DNA from: a candidate division FCPU426 bacterium
Lineage (GTDB): Bacteria; Oederibacteriota; Muellerivitia; Muellerivitales; Muellerivitaceae
Direction of reading: 5' to 3'
DNA length: 55,893 nt
NCBI GenBank assembly: GCA_030041545.1
Contig: JASHNQ010000021.1
Span: 1-55,893, forward strand
In this document: positions 47,720 through 55,893 of the stretch, one piece after another
Layout: the number at the start of each line of letters is the position of its first letter
Position numbering within the stretch: the stretch's first letter is position 1
Notes under the pieces: generated by a model
The model's database searches: none
Told to the model about the DNA's origin: nothing
The model's input: only the letters and a program-made list of their open reading frames with translations
Translations under genes and position numbers: made by a program

Positions 47720-49648
47720 ATGAACCTTTTCCCGCGTTTGGCCTTGCTTCGCTTAGGGCAGGGGCCTCAAGGCTCTGCGCCGAGGCTCAGGCCCGCCCAT
47801 CCTTCCGCCGCTCCCAGGATCCCCCGCCGCTTGGGCATCAAGGGCCTATCTCGGGCCTTCCTGGCCCTCACCGCCCTTGGCCTATTGGCCGCGGGCTGCA
47901 CGGGCAGCGGCGCTGTCAACCCCTTAAGCCCCGCCGCGGCCTCCAAACCCGACGCCTCCGCCGCCGCGGAGGAGGATTCGGATGTGATTTACTGGACCGC
48001 CTTCCCCGTCACCTTCACGGCCACCGACTCCTTGAACGGCATATGCCTGGTCGACAAGAAATTCGGATGGGCCTGCGGAAACAACGGCCTGCTGCTCGAG
48101 TGGGACGGCACAACGTGGTCCAAGGTGGAAACCGGCCTGGCCCAAAACGAAAACCTCATGGCGGTGGCTTTCGCCGACGAAAACGAGGGCTGGGCCATGG
48201 GGACCCAGGGCATCATCCTGCACTACCTCAACGGCACTTGGACGTTGGACAATTCCCCCACCCAACAGCTCCTTTACAGCGCCGTGGTGACCCCTGCCCG
48301 CACGGTTTGGGCCATGGGGGCCAATGGCACGATCCTTACCTATAACGGCCTCAGTTGGGGGATGGTCTACGCGGTATCGCAGTCCGGCGGGGCCTCCACG
48401 ACCGTGACGCAGGATATTTACGGCGTCGGGATGTACGGGCAGAACAACGGCTGGGCGGTCGGCAACCTGGGGCTTATCCTCAGTTTTGACGGCCAAAAGT
48501 GGACTCCCTTCTCCGCCAGCCCCACCACCGAAAGGCTCAACTCGGTGTCGGTCATCAACGAGGTCCAGGCCTGGATCGTGGGGGCCTTCGGCACCATCCT
48601 GGCGTACAACGGCACCACCTGGACCAAGATGACCAGCGCCTTTTCGGGGTTTGATTTTTACGGGGTTGCCATGAAAAGCGAAGACGACGGCTGGGCCGTG
48701 GGCCAGGACGGCACCATCGTTTACTACGACGGAAGCCGGTGGATCAACCACCAAAAGCCGGAAGGGAAGCCTTCGCTAAACGCCATCGCTTTTTATAAAG
48801 ATTTAGGCTTCATGGTGGGCCAAAACGGGACCATCCTCAAGTTCCAGCCCAACGGCGAAATGGCCCAGTTCAACTTCCTGTTCAAAGGGTCCTTCAAACA
48901 GCCGTCCAAGGAAAACCCTTACTGGAATGTCACCTATACCTTGATGAACCAAAGCCCCAAAGCCTCCCCCCTCGTTACCCTTGAGCTGCCTATCCCCACG
49001 GGTTTAGAACCCTACTTCCCCAAACCTACGCCCACCGCGACGCCCGCAGGCACGGTAACCCCCGGCGCTTCCGCCGCTACCCCTACGCCTACCGCGCCCT
49101 CGAATCCCACGACCGCAGCCTCGGCTGCGGGTTCGCTCACCACGCCCTCCGCCTCCTCCCGTGCCGCTTCAACCGCTTCGTCCGCCGCGGTTTCTTGGAC
49201 GGTGAAAGACAACAACTTGGAGGGGGAGATCGGGAATATCGCCTCCTCGGAGCTCAAGACTGTCACCGTTTTACTTCAGGATAAAAAAGGGGAGAAAAAA
49301 GAATACCCGGTCATCCTCAAGGCCGTATTAAAATCAACGGATAAAACCATCGCGGAGGCGGCCCCCGTGACCCTAATGGCCTCGGAGCCGAAGCCGGGCG
49401 CCCAAGCGGCCCCGGCCAACCCGACCGCGACCGTCGCTCCTGCTCCTCCGGCAAAACCCACCGCCTCTTCGAGCGGCTCTATAAGCCCATCGGGGCAGGC
49501 CCCTTCGGCGGGTTCGACCCCTTCGACAAGCCCAGGGCAGACAGGCTCACCGCAGGCAAGCCCAGGGCAGGCTACCCCCGGGGGCTCGGGCGGCTCACAG
49601 GAAGGCGGCGCCGCGAATGTCCAACCCACACCCTCTCCAGGAAATTGA
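47720..49648 (+). CDS. Lipoprotein with YCF48/BNR-like beta-propeller and Pro/Ser/Thr-rich tail
   Basis: The protein has 642 residues. A lipobox LLAAGC lies about 60 residues in, after a long basic leader (LRPAHPSAAPRIPRRLG). Residues about 90-370 contain six or seven blade repeats of the form GWA(M/V)G..G.I(L/I).Y.(G/N)..W (e.g. EGWAMGTQGIILHYLNGTW, DDGWAVGQDGTIVYYDGSRW), a propeller like YCF48/BNR-type proteins. A short beta-domain is followed by a low-complexity tail. It is likely anchored at the outer membrane or cell surface. The 3' end contains a family D repeat read in frame and overlaps rnhB by 32 bases. Confidence 0.78.
   Translation: MNLFPRLALLRLGQGPQGSAPRLRPAHPSAAPRIPRRLGIKGLSRAFLALTALGLLAAGCTGSGAVNPLSPAAASKPDASAAAEEDSDVIYWTAFPVTFTATDSLNGICLVDKKFGWACGNNGLLLEWDGTTWSKVETGLAQNENLMAVAFADENEGWAMGTQGIILHYLNGTWTLDNSPTQQLLYSAVVTPARTVWAMGANGTILTYNGLSWGMVYAVSQSGGASTTVTQDIYGVGMYGQNNGWAVGNLGLILSFDGQKWTPFSASPTTERLNSVSVINEVQAWIVGAFGTILAYNGTTWTKMTSAFSGFDFYGVAMKSEDDGWAVGQDGTIVYYDGSRWINHQKPEGKPSLNAIAFYKDLGFMVGQNGTILKFQPNGEMAQFNFLFKGSFKQPSKENPYWNVTYTLMNQSPKASPLVTLELPIPTGLEPYFPKPTPTATPAGTVTPGASAATPTPTAPSNPTTAASAAGSLTTPSASSRAASTASSAAVSWTVKDNNLEGEIGNIASSELKTVTVLLQDKKGEKKEYPVILKAVLKSTDKTIAEAAPVTLMASEPKPGAQAAPANPTATVAPAPPAKPTASSSGSISPSGQAPSAGSTPSTSPGQTGSPQASPGQATPGGSGGSQEGGAANVQPTPSPGN
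49497..49575. repeat. Family D-like repeat in the 3' end of the propeller lipoprotein gene
   Basis: The segment contains CCCTTCGACAAGCCCAGGGC and two further AAGCCCAGGGCAG words plus CAGGCTCACCGCAGG. It is read in frame as a Ser/Pro/Gly-rich stretch (TPSTSPGQTGSPQASPGQ). Confidence 0.5.
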
Positions 49649-50594
49649 GGCCGAAGCCCTCAAGGAAAAAACGCCTTCCCAATCCCTGGATTACCTGAGA
49701 CACCGGCTGAAGGACGACCCGCGGACCGGCGCCAAGCGGCTATTGGCGAAGTTCGAGAAGTCCGTCCTACGGGAGGAAAGGGAAAAAGCGCGACTGGAAT
49801 CCCTTTGGCAGCATGAAAGGAAAGCCTTGGAAGAGGGGTTCAGCCATGTGGCGGGCGTGGACGAGGCGGGCCGGGGCCCCTTGGCCGGCCCGGTGGTGGC
49901 CGCCGCGGTCATCCTTACGCCCGACCGCCTTATCCCGGGGGTCGACGACTCCAAGAAAATCCCCGCCGCCAAGCGCGAGGAGCTTTTCGCCCGCATCCGG
50001 GCGGCGGCTGTGGCGGTCGGCGTGGGCCAGGCCAGCGTGCGGGAGATCGACGGGCTTAATATCTACCGGGCCGCCCAACTGGCCATGGAAAGGGCCGTCG
50101 TGGCGCTCGCACCAAAACCCGATTACCTCTTAACCGACGCCATGCCCCTTCCCGCGTTCAAAGCGGTTCCCCAAAAGCCCCTGGTTCACGGAGATGCCCT
50201 TTCCTTGAGCATCGCGGCGGCCTCCATCATCGCCAAGGTGACGCGGGACAGGCTGATGGGCGAATTGCACCGCCAATACCCGGCTTACGGCTTTGAGGGC
50301 CACAAGGGATACGGCACGGAGGAGCACCTGAAGGCCTTGGAAACCCACGGCCCCTGCCCCGAACACCGCCTGAGCTTCGGACCGGTGATGGAAACTTCGG
50401 CCCGCAAGTCGCCGGAAGGGCCCCTCGGTTTTTGGAAGGAAAGACTTTCGAGCGCGGCGAACCACGAGGAATTGAACCAGGTAGGCGTTCAAATCAAGCG
50501 GGTAGCTTTATCCCGCTTATCGTCTTCGGAATTGGAATCCTTGAGGGAACTTTTTCGGGTGAAACGAAACCAATGGAAAAGCGAAAAAGCGTAA
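49617..50594 (+). CDS. rnhB: Ribonuclease HII
   Basis: The protein has 325 residues. The catalytic [13 protein letters not shown] motif has Asp82 and Glu83; further acidic residues are in [10 protein letters not shown], and [17 protein letters not shown] and [11 protein letters not shown] are typical. It cleaves RNA in RNA-DNA hybrids and at single ribonucleotides. A helical N-terminal extension of about 75 residues resembles the one seen in long RNase HII forms, and the C-terminus carries an extra helical segment of about 60 residues. It overlaps the propeller gene by 32 bases and yraN by 22 bases. Confidence 0.94.
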   Translation: MSNPHPLQEIEAEALKEKTPSQSLDYLRHRLKDDPRTGAKRLLAKFEKSVLREEREKARLESLWQHERKALEEGFSHVAGVDEAGRGPLAGPVVAAAVILTPDRLIPGVDDSKKIPAAKREELFARIRAAAVAVGVGQASVREIDGLNIYRAAQLAMERAVVALAPKPDYLLTDAMPLPAFKAVPQKPLVHGDALSLSIAAASIIAKVTRDRLMGELHRQYPAYGFEGHKGYGTEEHLKALETHGPCPEHRLSFGPVMETSARKSPEGPLGFWKERLSSAANHEELNQVGVQIKRVALSRLSSSELESLRELFRVKRNQWKSEKA

Positions 50595-50974
50595 GCACGC
50601 ACGAAAAAGGCAAGTGGGGGGAGGAAAGGGCCGCTGTTTTCTTGCGGCTCAAGGGTTACCGCATCTTGGAGACGAATTACCGGGTCCCGGTGGGTGAGAT
50701 CGACCTCATTGCCTGGAAGAAGGGGACCCTGGTTTTTGTGGAGGTGAAGGCCCGTAAGGGAAAAACCCAGGGTACGCCCTTGGAGGCGGTATCGCCGCAC
50801 AAAGTCCGAAGGATTTCGGCCGCCGCGGCCCTTTACCTTGCCCAAAGGCGGGAACTTCCCGCCGCCTGCCGCTTCGACGTGGTGACGCTTGGCCCGGAGA
50901 AAAATTGGGTGGGTTTGGGGAAACTGCGGCATTTTGAGAACGCCTTTTCCATCGAGGGCTTTTTCAACGTTTGA
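50573..50974 (+). CDS. YraN family (UPF0102) nuclease-like protein
   Basis: The protein has 133 residues. It has the YraN restriction-nuclease-like fold: KGKWGEERAAVFLRLKGYRILETNYRVPVGEIDLIAWKKGTLVFVEVKARKG, with the Glu-Asp-ExK metal site (GEIDLI, VEVKAR). The function is unsettled. The ATG at 50573 gives a standard N-terminus and overlaps the end of rnhB by 22 bases; rnhB-yraN is a conserved pair. Longer in-frame starts lie inside rnhB and are rejected. Confidence 0.92.
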   Translation: MEKRKSVSTHEKGKWGEERAAVFLRLKGYRILETNYRVPVGEIDLIAWKKGTLVFVEVKARKGKTQGTPLEAVSPHKVRRISAAAALYLAQRRELPAACRFDVVTLGPEKNWVGLGKLRHFENAFSIEGFFNV

Positions 50975-51063
50975 AAAAGGACTTTTTTTGAATTTATCCC
51001 CGCTCCCTTGACGGGAGAGGGTGATCCTTTAGGCAAACTGTAACAGTACTAAAAGGAGGCCTG

Positions 51064-52329
51064 ATGAGAACTTTCCAATTCCAGATACCACCCAAAACTA
51101 AAAGCTTGCTCACGAAAGTCGGCCAACTGGCCGACGAGCGGGGGGAGGCGGCCTACGCGGTGGGAGGCTTCGTGAGGGACCTCTTTTTAAGGCGGCCCGG
51201 CATGGACATCGACATCACCGTGGAGGGGGACGGCCTGACCTTCGCGGAAAAGCTGGCCAAGCTCACCGGCTCAGAAGTGGAGGCCTTCACCCAGTTCGGC
51301 ACTTCGATTGTGGTAATTCCCGGTTTCGGGAAAGTGGACGTGGCCACAGCCCGCACCGAAAGTTACGAGAAGCCCGGCGCCTTGCCGAAAGTCGAAAAAA
51401 GCGGCATTGTCCAAGACCTTTACCGGCGGGATTTCACCATCAACGCCATGGCTTTGAGCCTCACTCCAGGCTATTTCCTGAAGCTCCTGGACCCCTTCGG
51501 CGGCCTGGAGGATTTGAAAAAAGGGCGGGTCCGGGCCCTGCATGAAAAAAGTTTCATCGACGATCCCACCCGGATTTTCCGCGCCGTCCGGTTCGAACAA
51601 AGGTTCAAGACCCGGATCGAGGAAAAGACCCAGAAATGGCTCCTGGAGGCTGTGAAGGGGGACTATATCCAAAAAGTCTCCGGCGAGCGGCTGCGCAACG
51701 AGCTGAGGCTGATTTTCCAGGAACCCCATCCCGAAAGGGCGGTCCTGCGGTTGGAGGAACTGGGCGTCTTGCCGCGTATCCATCCCGCCTTGGGCGTTCC
51801 GCTGGAGGCGAAAAAAGCCCTGCCCCAAATCGACGCCGCCATCGGGTTTTTCCGGCGCAACCAGATCACCTTGGAAGAGGAAAAAATGGTCTGGTTCCAG
51901 GCCCTTCTTTCCAACCCCTCCGTCCATGAGGCGGAATCCCTGTCCAAGCGCCTTATGCTTTCCCGGCCGGAACAAAAAATCGTAACCCAGTGCGCCACGG
52001 TCCACCCGGCGATTTATGGGGAACTGTCCGGCGAGGGGGTGATGGTCAGCCGCATGTACAAACTGCTTTGCCCCCTGAAGTCCGAGATCCAATGCTTTTT
52101 GATGGCCGCGGCGCCCACGCCCGTCTTGCGCCAAAAATTGGCCGGATATTTCTCAAAAATCCAAAAGTCAAAACCCTGGATACGGGGCCGGGACCTGCAG
52201 GCCATGGGCATTGCCCCGGGTTTCCGCTACTCCTTCATCCTGCTGGAGGCCCTCAACGCCCAGTTGGACGGCAAATTCAAGAACCGCAAGGAAACGCTGG
52301 AATGGGTCAAGAAAACCTTCGTGGCTTGA
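51064..52329 (+). CDS. CCA tRNA nucleotidyltransferase / poly(A) polymerase family
   Basis: The protein has 421 residues. The class II nucleotidyltransferase head has YAVGGFVRDLFL (33-44) and the catalytic MDIDITV (Asp48, Asp50), followed by the RRDFTINAMA motif, the LDPFGGLEDLKKGRVRALHEKSFIDDPTRIFRAVRF neck motif and a helical body and tail. It adds or repairs the CCA end of tRNAs. Since the one tRNA here already encodes CCA, repair is the likelier use; A-adding or poly(A) activity cannot be excluded. AAAGGAGG sits before the ATG. Confidence 0.92.
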   Translation: MRTFQFQIPPKTKSLLTKVGQLADERGEAAYAVGGFVRDLFLRRPGMDIDITVEGDGLTFAEKLAKLTGSEVEAFTQFGTSIVVIPGFGKVDVATARTESYEKPGALPKVEKSGIVQDLYRRDFTINAMALSLTPGYFLKLLDPFGGLEDLKKGRVRALHEKSFIDDPTRIFRAVRFEQRFKTRIEEKTQKWLLEAVKGDYIQKVSGERLRNELRLIFQEPHPERAVLRLEELGVLPRIHPALGVPLEAKKALPQIDAAIGFFRRNQITLEEEKMVWFQALLSNPSVHEAESLSKRLMLSRPEQKIVTQCATVHPAIYGELSGEGVMVSRMYKLLCPLKSEIQCFLMAAAPTPVLRQKLAGYFSKIQKSKPWIRGRDLQAMGIAPGFRYSFILLEALNAQLDGKFKNRKETLEWVKKTFVA

Positions 52330-52449
52330 ACTCTTTCTTTCAACTCCCGATACTCAAGCAGGGCCCAAGCTGGAATTTTTTTGTTTTTTACCGCCGTCGA
52401 ATCCGTTATAGTCCGAATCCAACCCAACCACCGAGGGACCAGGTGAAAA

Positions 52450-53049
52450 ATGGATGATGCGAGGATCGTGGATGCCGTCATGAAGCTCGGTGTGCTGGTT
52501 TTTTCCCTCTGCCTGCACGAATTCGGGCACGCCTACGCGGCCTACCGCCTGGGGGACCCCACGGCCAAGCTGCTGGGGCGCATGACTATCGACCCCCGGG
52601 CCCACGTGGACCCGGTGGGCACGATTCTTTTCCCGTTGATGATGTTCCTTTTCCCCAGCCTTTTCCTGTTCGGCTGGGCCAAGCCGGTTCCCGTCACCGT
52701 GGAAAACCTCAAAAGACCGCGCCGCGACGGGGCCCTGGTGGCCTTGGCGGGCCCGGCGATGAATTTCCTTTTAACCCTTCTTTCCCTCGGCGCCTTGTTC
52801 TTGCTGGAAAATTTTTCCTTCCTTGGAATGGAAGAGAGCATGGCCGAAACCGTGCTGGGATTCGTCCAATTCTTCCTTTTCCTGAACATCGGGCTTGCGG
52901 TATTCAACCTCGTTCCCATTTATCCCCTGGACGGCTCTTGGATCTTAAAGTCGATCTTGCCGCCCCCATGGGCCTACCAAGTTTCCCGGTTCGACCGTTA
53001 CGGTTTTATCGCCCTTTTCGCGATTTTCTTTTTGCTGCGCCATTTTTAA
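52450..53049 (+). CDS. Site-2 protease family (M50) membrane peptidase
   Basis: The protein has 199 residues. HEFGH (23-27) is the zinc-binding HExxH within the first membrane helix, and NLVPIYPLDGSWIL near residue 157 supplies the third ligand Asp, the pattern of the compact Rv/YwhC-type S2P-like proteases. There are about five membrane helices. Substrates are unknown. It sits 23 bases before trpS, in the order M50-trpS-scpA-scpB seen in several bacterial phyla. Confidence 0.92.
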   Translation: MDDARIVDAVMKLGVLVFSLCLHEFGHAYAAYRLGDPTAKLLGRMTIDPRAHVDPVGTILFPLMMFLFPSLFLFGWAKPVPVTVENLKRPRRDGALVALAGPAMNFLLTLLSLGALFLLENFSFLGMEESMAETVLGFVQFFLFLNIGLAVFNLVPIYPLDGSWILKSILPPPWAYQVSRFDRYGFIALFAIFFLLRHF

Positions 53050-53072
53050 CTTCAACAACCAAGGCGATTTCG

Positions 53073-54128
53073 ATGCCAGAACCCCCCAAAACGCCGATGC
53101 GTTACCTGTCCGGCGTCCAATCCAGCGGACGGCTTCACCTGGGCAACTACTTCGGCGCCATCCAAAACCACATCCGGCTCCAGGATGAGGGAGACTGCTT
53201 TTATTTCATCGCCAATTACCATGCCCTGACCACGGTCCAGGCTGCCAAGGAACTGGAAAAATTCACCTTCATGGTGGCCGCGGATTACCTGGCCCTGGGG
53301 CTGGACCCCAACAAGGCCCTCCTTTTCCGCCAAAGCGATGTCCCGGAAGTCAACGAATTAGCCTGGATTTTGAGCACCGTGACCGGCATGGGGCTCATGG
53401 AAAGGGCCCATTCTTATAAAGATAAGGTGGCCAAAGGGATCGCCCCCAGCCTGGGCCTGTTCTATTATCCCGCCCTCATGGCGGCGGATATCCTCATCTA
53501 CCAAAGCGACAAGGTTCCCGTGGGCCAGGACCAGATCCAGCATATCGAGATGTGCCGGGACATGGCCGGTTATTTCAACAACACCTTTAAAAAGGAAGTG
53601 TTTAAGCTGCCGGAAGGAGTTTTAAGCGAAGCTCCCAAGGTGATCGGCCTCACCGGCGGTAAAATGAGCAAGAGCGACGAGGACAGCGTGATCCCCATCT
53701 TCGGCGAACCGGCGGAGATCAAGAAGAAAGTGATGAGCATCGTGACCGATTCCAAGGGTGTCCACGAGCCCAAGGACCCGGATCAAAACGTGATCTACCT
53801 TTTGTATAAGCTGGTGGCTAAACCGGAAGAAGCCGCCCAAATGGAAAAAGGCTTCCGGCAGGGCGGCATGGGTTATGGGGACGCGAAAAAACTCCTCATC
53901 GGCAAACTGGAAGAGGTTTTCGGCGGCGAAAGACGGGAAAAGCGGAAAAAGATGGAGGAAAAGCCCGGCATGGTGGAGGATACCCTGGTGGCCTCGGCCC
54001 GTAAGGCGAGGCGGACCGCCGCCTCCACGATGGAAGCGGTTTACGCGGCCACGGGCATACCCTGTTCCAGGGTCAAAAAAGAAATTTTAGAACTTAAAAC
54101 TCAAAATTCCGGCGGAAGTAGCGGATAA
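53073..54128 (+). CDS. trpS: Tryptophanyl-tRNA synthetase
   Basis: The 351-residue class I synthetase is full length. HIGH is HLGN (22-25) in SGVQSSGRLHLGNYFGA, and KMSKS is in GGKMSKSDEDS. The N-terminal RYLSGVQSSG and the GxDQxxHxE motif (PVGQDQIQHIEMCRDMA) are family-specific. I chose the ATG at 53073; in-frame starts further upstream lie inside the M50 gene and have no family similarity. scpA starts 17 bases after its stop. Confidence 0.97.
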   Translation: MPEPPKTPMRYLSGVQSSGRLHLGNYFGAIQNHIRLQDEGDCFYFIANYHALTTVQAAKELEKFTFMVAADYLALGLDPNKALLFRQSDVPEVNELAWILSTVTGMGLMERAHSYKDKVAKGIAPSLGLFYYPALMAADILIYQSDKVPVGQDQIQHIEMCRDMAGYFNNTFKKEVFKLPEGVLSEAPKVIGLTGGKMSKSDEDSVIPIFGEPAEIKKKVMSIVTDSKGVHEPKDPDQNVIYLLYKLVAKPEEAAQMEKGFRQGGMGYGDAKKLLIGKLEEVFGGERREKRKKMEEKPGMVEDTLVASARKARRTAASTMEAVYAATGIPCSRVKKEILELKTQNSGGSSG

Positions 54129-54145
54129 ATCCAAGTGGGGGGAAA

Positions 54146-54997
54146 TTGAGCGAATCGAACCAGCCATCTAGCGGGAAAAAAGCGGTCGAGATCACCCTTT
54201 CGCCGGCCGTTGCCAGCGTGGTCATCAGGGAAATCATCAACCAGGAGGACCATCGCCCCACCTACCAGATCACCCTGCCTTCCTTCGACGGGCCCATGGA
54301 CCTGCTGCTACACCTCATCAAAGAGCATGAGCTGGACATCTACGACATCCCCATCTCCAAGATCACCAAGGAATACCTGGATTACCTGGAGATGATGCGG
54401 TCCCTCAACCTGGAAATCGCGGGGGATTTCCTGGTGATGGCCGCCACCCTCATGCAGATCAAAAGCCGGATGCTCCTACCGGTGGACCCCTCGCCGGACG
54501 ATCCGCAGGAAGATCCCCGGGTTGAATTGATGCGGCGCCTGATCGAGTATAAAAAGTTCAAGGACGCGGCTGAGCAGCTTTCGGGCTTGGAAAAAAACCG
54601 CGCTTACCTGCTGCCGCGCAACATTCCCGGGGACTTAAAACAAGTCGGGGAGGAGGAACACCTGGAGGAAGTCACCCTTTTCGGGCTTTTGGCGGCCTTC
54701 AAGGACGTCTTGATCCACACCCAGGAGGATGTCTCGGCGGAACTGGCCCGGCCCGAAATCACCGTCAGCCAAAAGATCAACGACCTGATGGACGTGCTGC
54801 AAAGCCAGCAAAAGATCGTGTTCCGGCCCTTCCTGACGGCTTGCCGCACCAAAATCGAGAAGATCGTGGCCCTGCTCGCCCTTTTGGAACTGATCCGCCT
54901 CAAGCTGGTGAGGGCCGTGCAGGATAAAATCTTCGGCGAAATCGAGGTCCACCTGGTTTCCAACATCGTGCCGGGCAACGCGCCGGAGGCGGTTTAA
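54146..54997 (+). CDS. scpA: Segregation and condensation protein A
   Basis: The protein has 283 residues. After a 45-residue leader the ScpA kleisin core starts with YQITLPSFDGPMDLLLHLIKEHELDIYDIPISKITKEYLDYL and ends with the winged-helix RVALLALLELIRLKLVRAVQ-type region. It links the SMC ATPase heads and works with ScpB in chromosome organisation. The start is TTG at 54146 with a run GGGGGG just upstream; no better ATG exists. It is the third gene of the M50-trpS-scpA-scpB group. Confidence 0.95.
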   Translation: MSESNQPSSGKKAVEITLSPAVASVVIREIINQEDHRPTYQITLPSFDGPMDLLLHLIKEHELDIYDIPISKITKEYLDYLEMMRSLNLEIAGDFLVMAATLMQIKSRMLLPVDPSPDDPQEDPRVELMRRLIEYKKFKDAAEQLSGLEKNRAYLLPRNIPGDLKQVGEEEHLEEVTLFGLLAAFKDVLIHTQEDVSAELARPEITVSQKINDLMDVLQSQQKIVFRPFLTACRTKIEKIVALLALLELIRLKLVRAVQDKIFGEIEVHLVSNIVPGNAPEAV

Positions 54998-55007
54998 TAC
55001 AAGAGCC

Positions 55008-55078
55008 AATTTTGAATTCTTAATTTTTAATTTTAAATTATGGAAAGTTTTCAATCCCGGATTGAAAATTTCATTTGC
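55008..55078. repeat. AT-rich repeat, family A, before scpB
   Basis: It matches the 2864-2946 repeat in opposite orientation: ATTCTTAATTTTTAATTTTAAATTATGGAAA, shown here only by its words ATTCTTAAT, TTAATTTTAAATTATGGAA and a final GGATTGAAAATTTCA. It fills most of the 100-base scpA-scpB gap. Confidence 0.6.
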
Positions 55079-55097
55079 ATAAAGGGAGATTTGGAAC

Positions 55098-55781
55098 GTG
55101 GAAACCGAAAAACTCAAAAAAATCCTGGAAAGCCTGCTGTTCGTCAGCGAAACGCCGCTTTCCCCCAAAAAGATCGCGTCGTTCCTGAGGGACACGCCCG
55201 AGAGCGGGATCCAAACCGCCCTCGCGGACCTGAAAGGGGAAATCAACGGGATGGACCGCAGCTTCCAGGTGGTGGAGGTCGCCGAGGGGTTCCAGCTGGT
55301 CACCCGGCCGGAATACCACAAGTGGGCCAAGGAGCTTTACAAGATCATCTCCAAGACCCGCCTTTCCAAAGCGTCCATGGAGGCCCTGGCCATCATCGCC
55401 TACAAGCAGCCCGTGACCCGCGCCGAGGTGGAGGCCATCCGCGGAGTGGAAGTCAGCAACCTCATCCAGTCCTTGCTGGAGAAAAAGATGGTGCGCATCC
55501 TGGGCCGCGCCGAAACCCCGGGAAGGCCCCTGCTTTACGGGACGACCCACGAATTCCTCATCCATTTCGGCCTGAAAGACCTCTCCGACCTGCCCAAAGT
55601 TTCCGAAATCCAGGAACTGGCCGGGGACAAACCCTCCCCGGAGTTCCTGAGGGAAATGGAGGGGGAACTGCGCCGCCGGGAATCCAAGCTGGGCTTGGGG
55701 ACCGCTCCCGACGGGGAGGCGGCCTCCGACGCCCAGGAACCCCCACCCGCGCCGGATATCGTTACGGAAACGCCCTCTTAA
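55098..55781 (+). CDS. scpB: Segregation and condensation protein B
   Basis: The protein has 227 residues. It has two winged-helix domains typical of ScpB: KKILESLLFVSETPLSPKKIASFL, EGFQLVTRPEYHKWAKEL, then LSKASMEALAIIAYKQPVTRAEVEAIRGVEVSNLIQSLLEK and GRPLLYGTTHEFLIHFGL. The C-terminal 50 residues are acidic and proline-rich. It partners ScpA and SMC. The start is GTG at 55098 with AAAGGGAGA upstream. The last 112 bases of the window hold no gene, only a small CCCGA...TCGGG hairpin at the very end. Confidence 0.95.
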   Translation: METEKLKKILESLLFVSETPLSPKKIASFLRDTPESGIQTALADLKGEINGMDRSFQVVEVAEGFQLVTRPEYHKWAKELYKIISKTRLSKASMEALAIIAYKQPVTRAEVEAIRGVEVSNLIQSLLEKKMVRILGRAETPGRPLLYGTTHEFLIHFGLKDLSDLPKVSEIQELAGDKPSPEFLREMEGELRRRESKLGLGTAPDGEAASDAQEPPPAPDIVTETPS

Positions 55782-55893
55782 ACCCCTTGCCGCCGATCCC
55801 CAAAAGGTAAAAGTTCCCAGGAAGGCCCACTTAGTCTCTTAGTCGTGAAATTTTATACAAAAAGCCGAAAATTTCCCGACCTAAGGGATCGGG

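Overview
The window looks like part of the chromosome of an uncultured diderm (Gram-negative) bacterium; the sequence alone does not fix the phylum. Evidence for a diderm is a bifunctional PBP1A, lipoproteins with lipoboxes, periplasmic Deg-type proteases, an ABC exporter with an HlyD-like adaptor, and a split (alpha + beta) glycyl-tRNA synthetase. The backbone is GC-rich, with many GTG/TTG starts and strong AGGAGG-type ribosome sites.

Left part (1-29.5 kb): the end of a SUF iron-sulfur operon (sufC-D-S-U-T); small membrane proteins and a cold-shock gene; a GT-C glycosyltransferase fused to a PA14 domain; glyQ-glyS; ppdK; a secreted beta-helix/proline-rich protein; a MoaB-like protein; a secreted VanX-like dipeptidase; a tandem pair of Deg9-type proteases in which the second copy has lost its catalytic serine; PBP1A (minus strand); tyrS with a compositionally foreign 3' end next to a GIY-YIG gene; yebC-ruvC-(zinc ribbon)-ruvA; and a secreted two-domain protein.

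Middle part (29.7-44.7 kb): a visibly AT-richer region bounded by a 51-bp direct repeat. The left copy is the 3' part of an intact tRNA-Thr(CGT); the right copy is only the 3' half of that tRNA. This is the footprint of a tRNA-targeted genomic island, although no integrase gene is visible. Its cargo includes a beta-flower protein, a DinB-like protein, a two-gene GT2 + unknown operon on the minus strand, and a plus-strand cluster: flavin reductase-like, methyltransferase with a BamE-like tail, HAD phosphatase, STM4012-like radical SAM enzyme, processive GT2, thymidylate-kinase-like, nucleotidyltransferase, ABC exporter, HlyD-like adaptor, DUF190. I read the cluster as a candidate locus for making and exporting an unknown modified, possibly glycosylated, product. 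It is the best candidate here for an undescribed system.

Right part (44.7-55.9 kb): housekeeping genes resume with a near-consensus promoter and rpsP-khpA-rimM-trmD-rplS, then a propeller lipoprotein, rnhB-yraN, a CCA-adding enzyme, a site-2 protease, trpS and scpA-scpB.

Throughout the backbone, gaps are filled by several families of short imperfect palindromes. In ruvC, trmD and the second Deg9 gene such repeats appear to be read in frame as N-terminal extensions.
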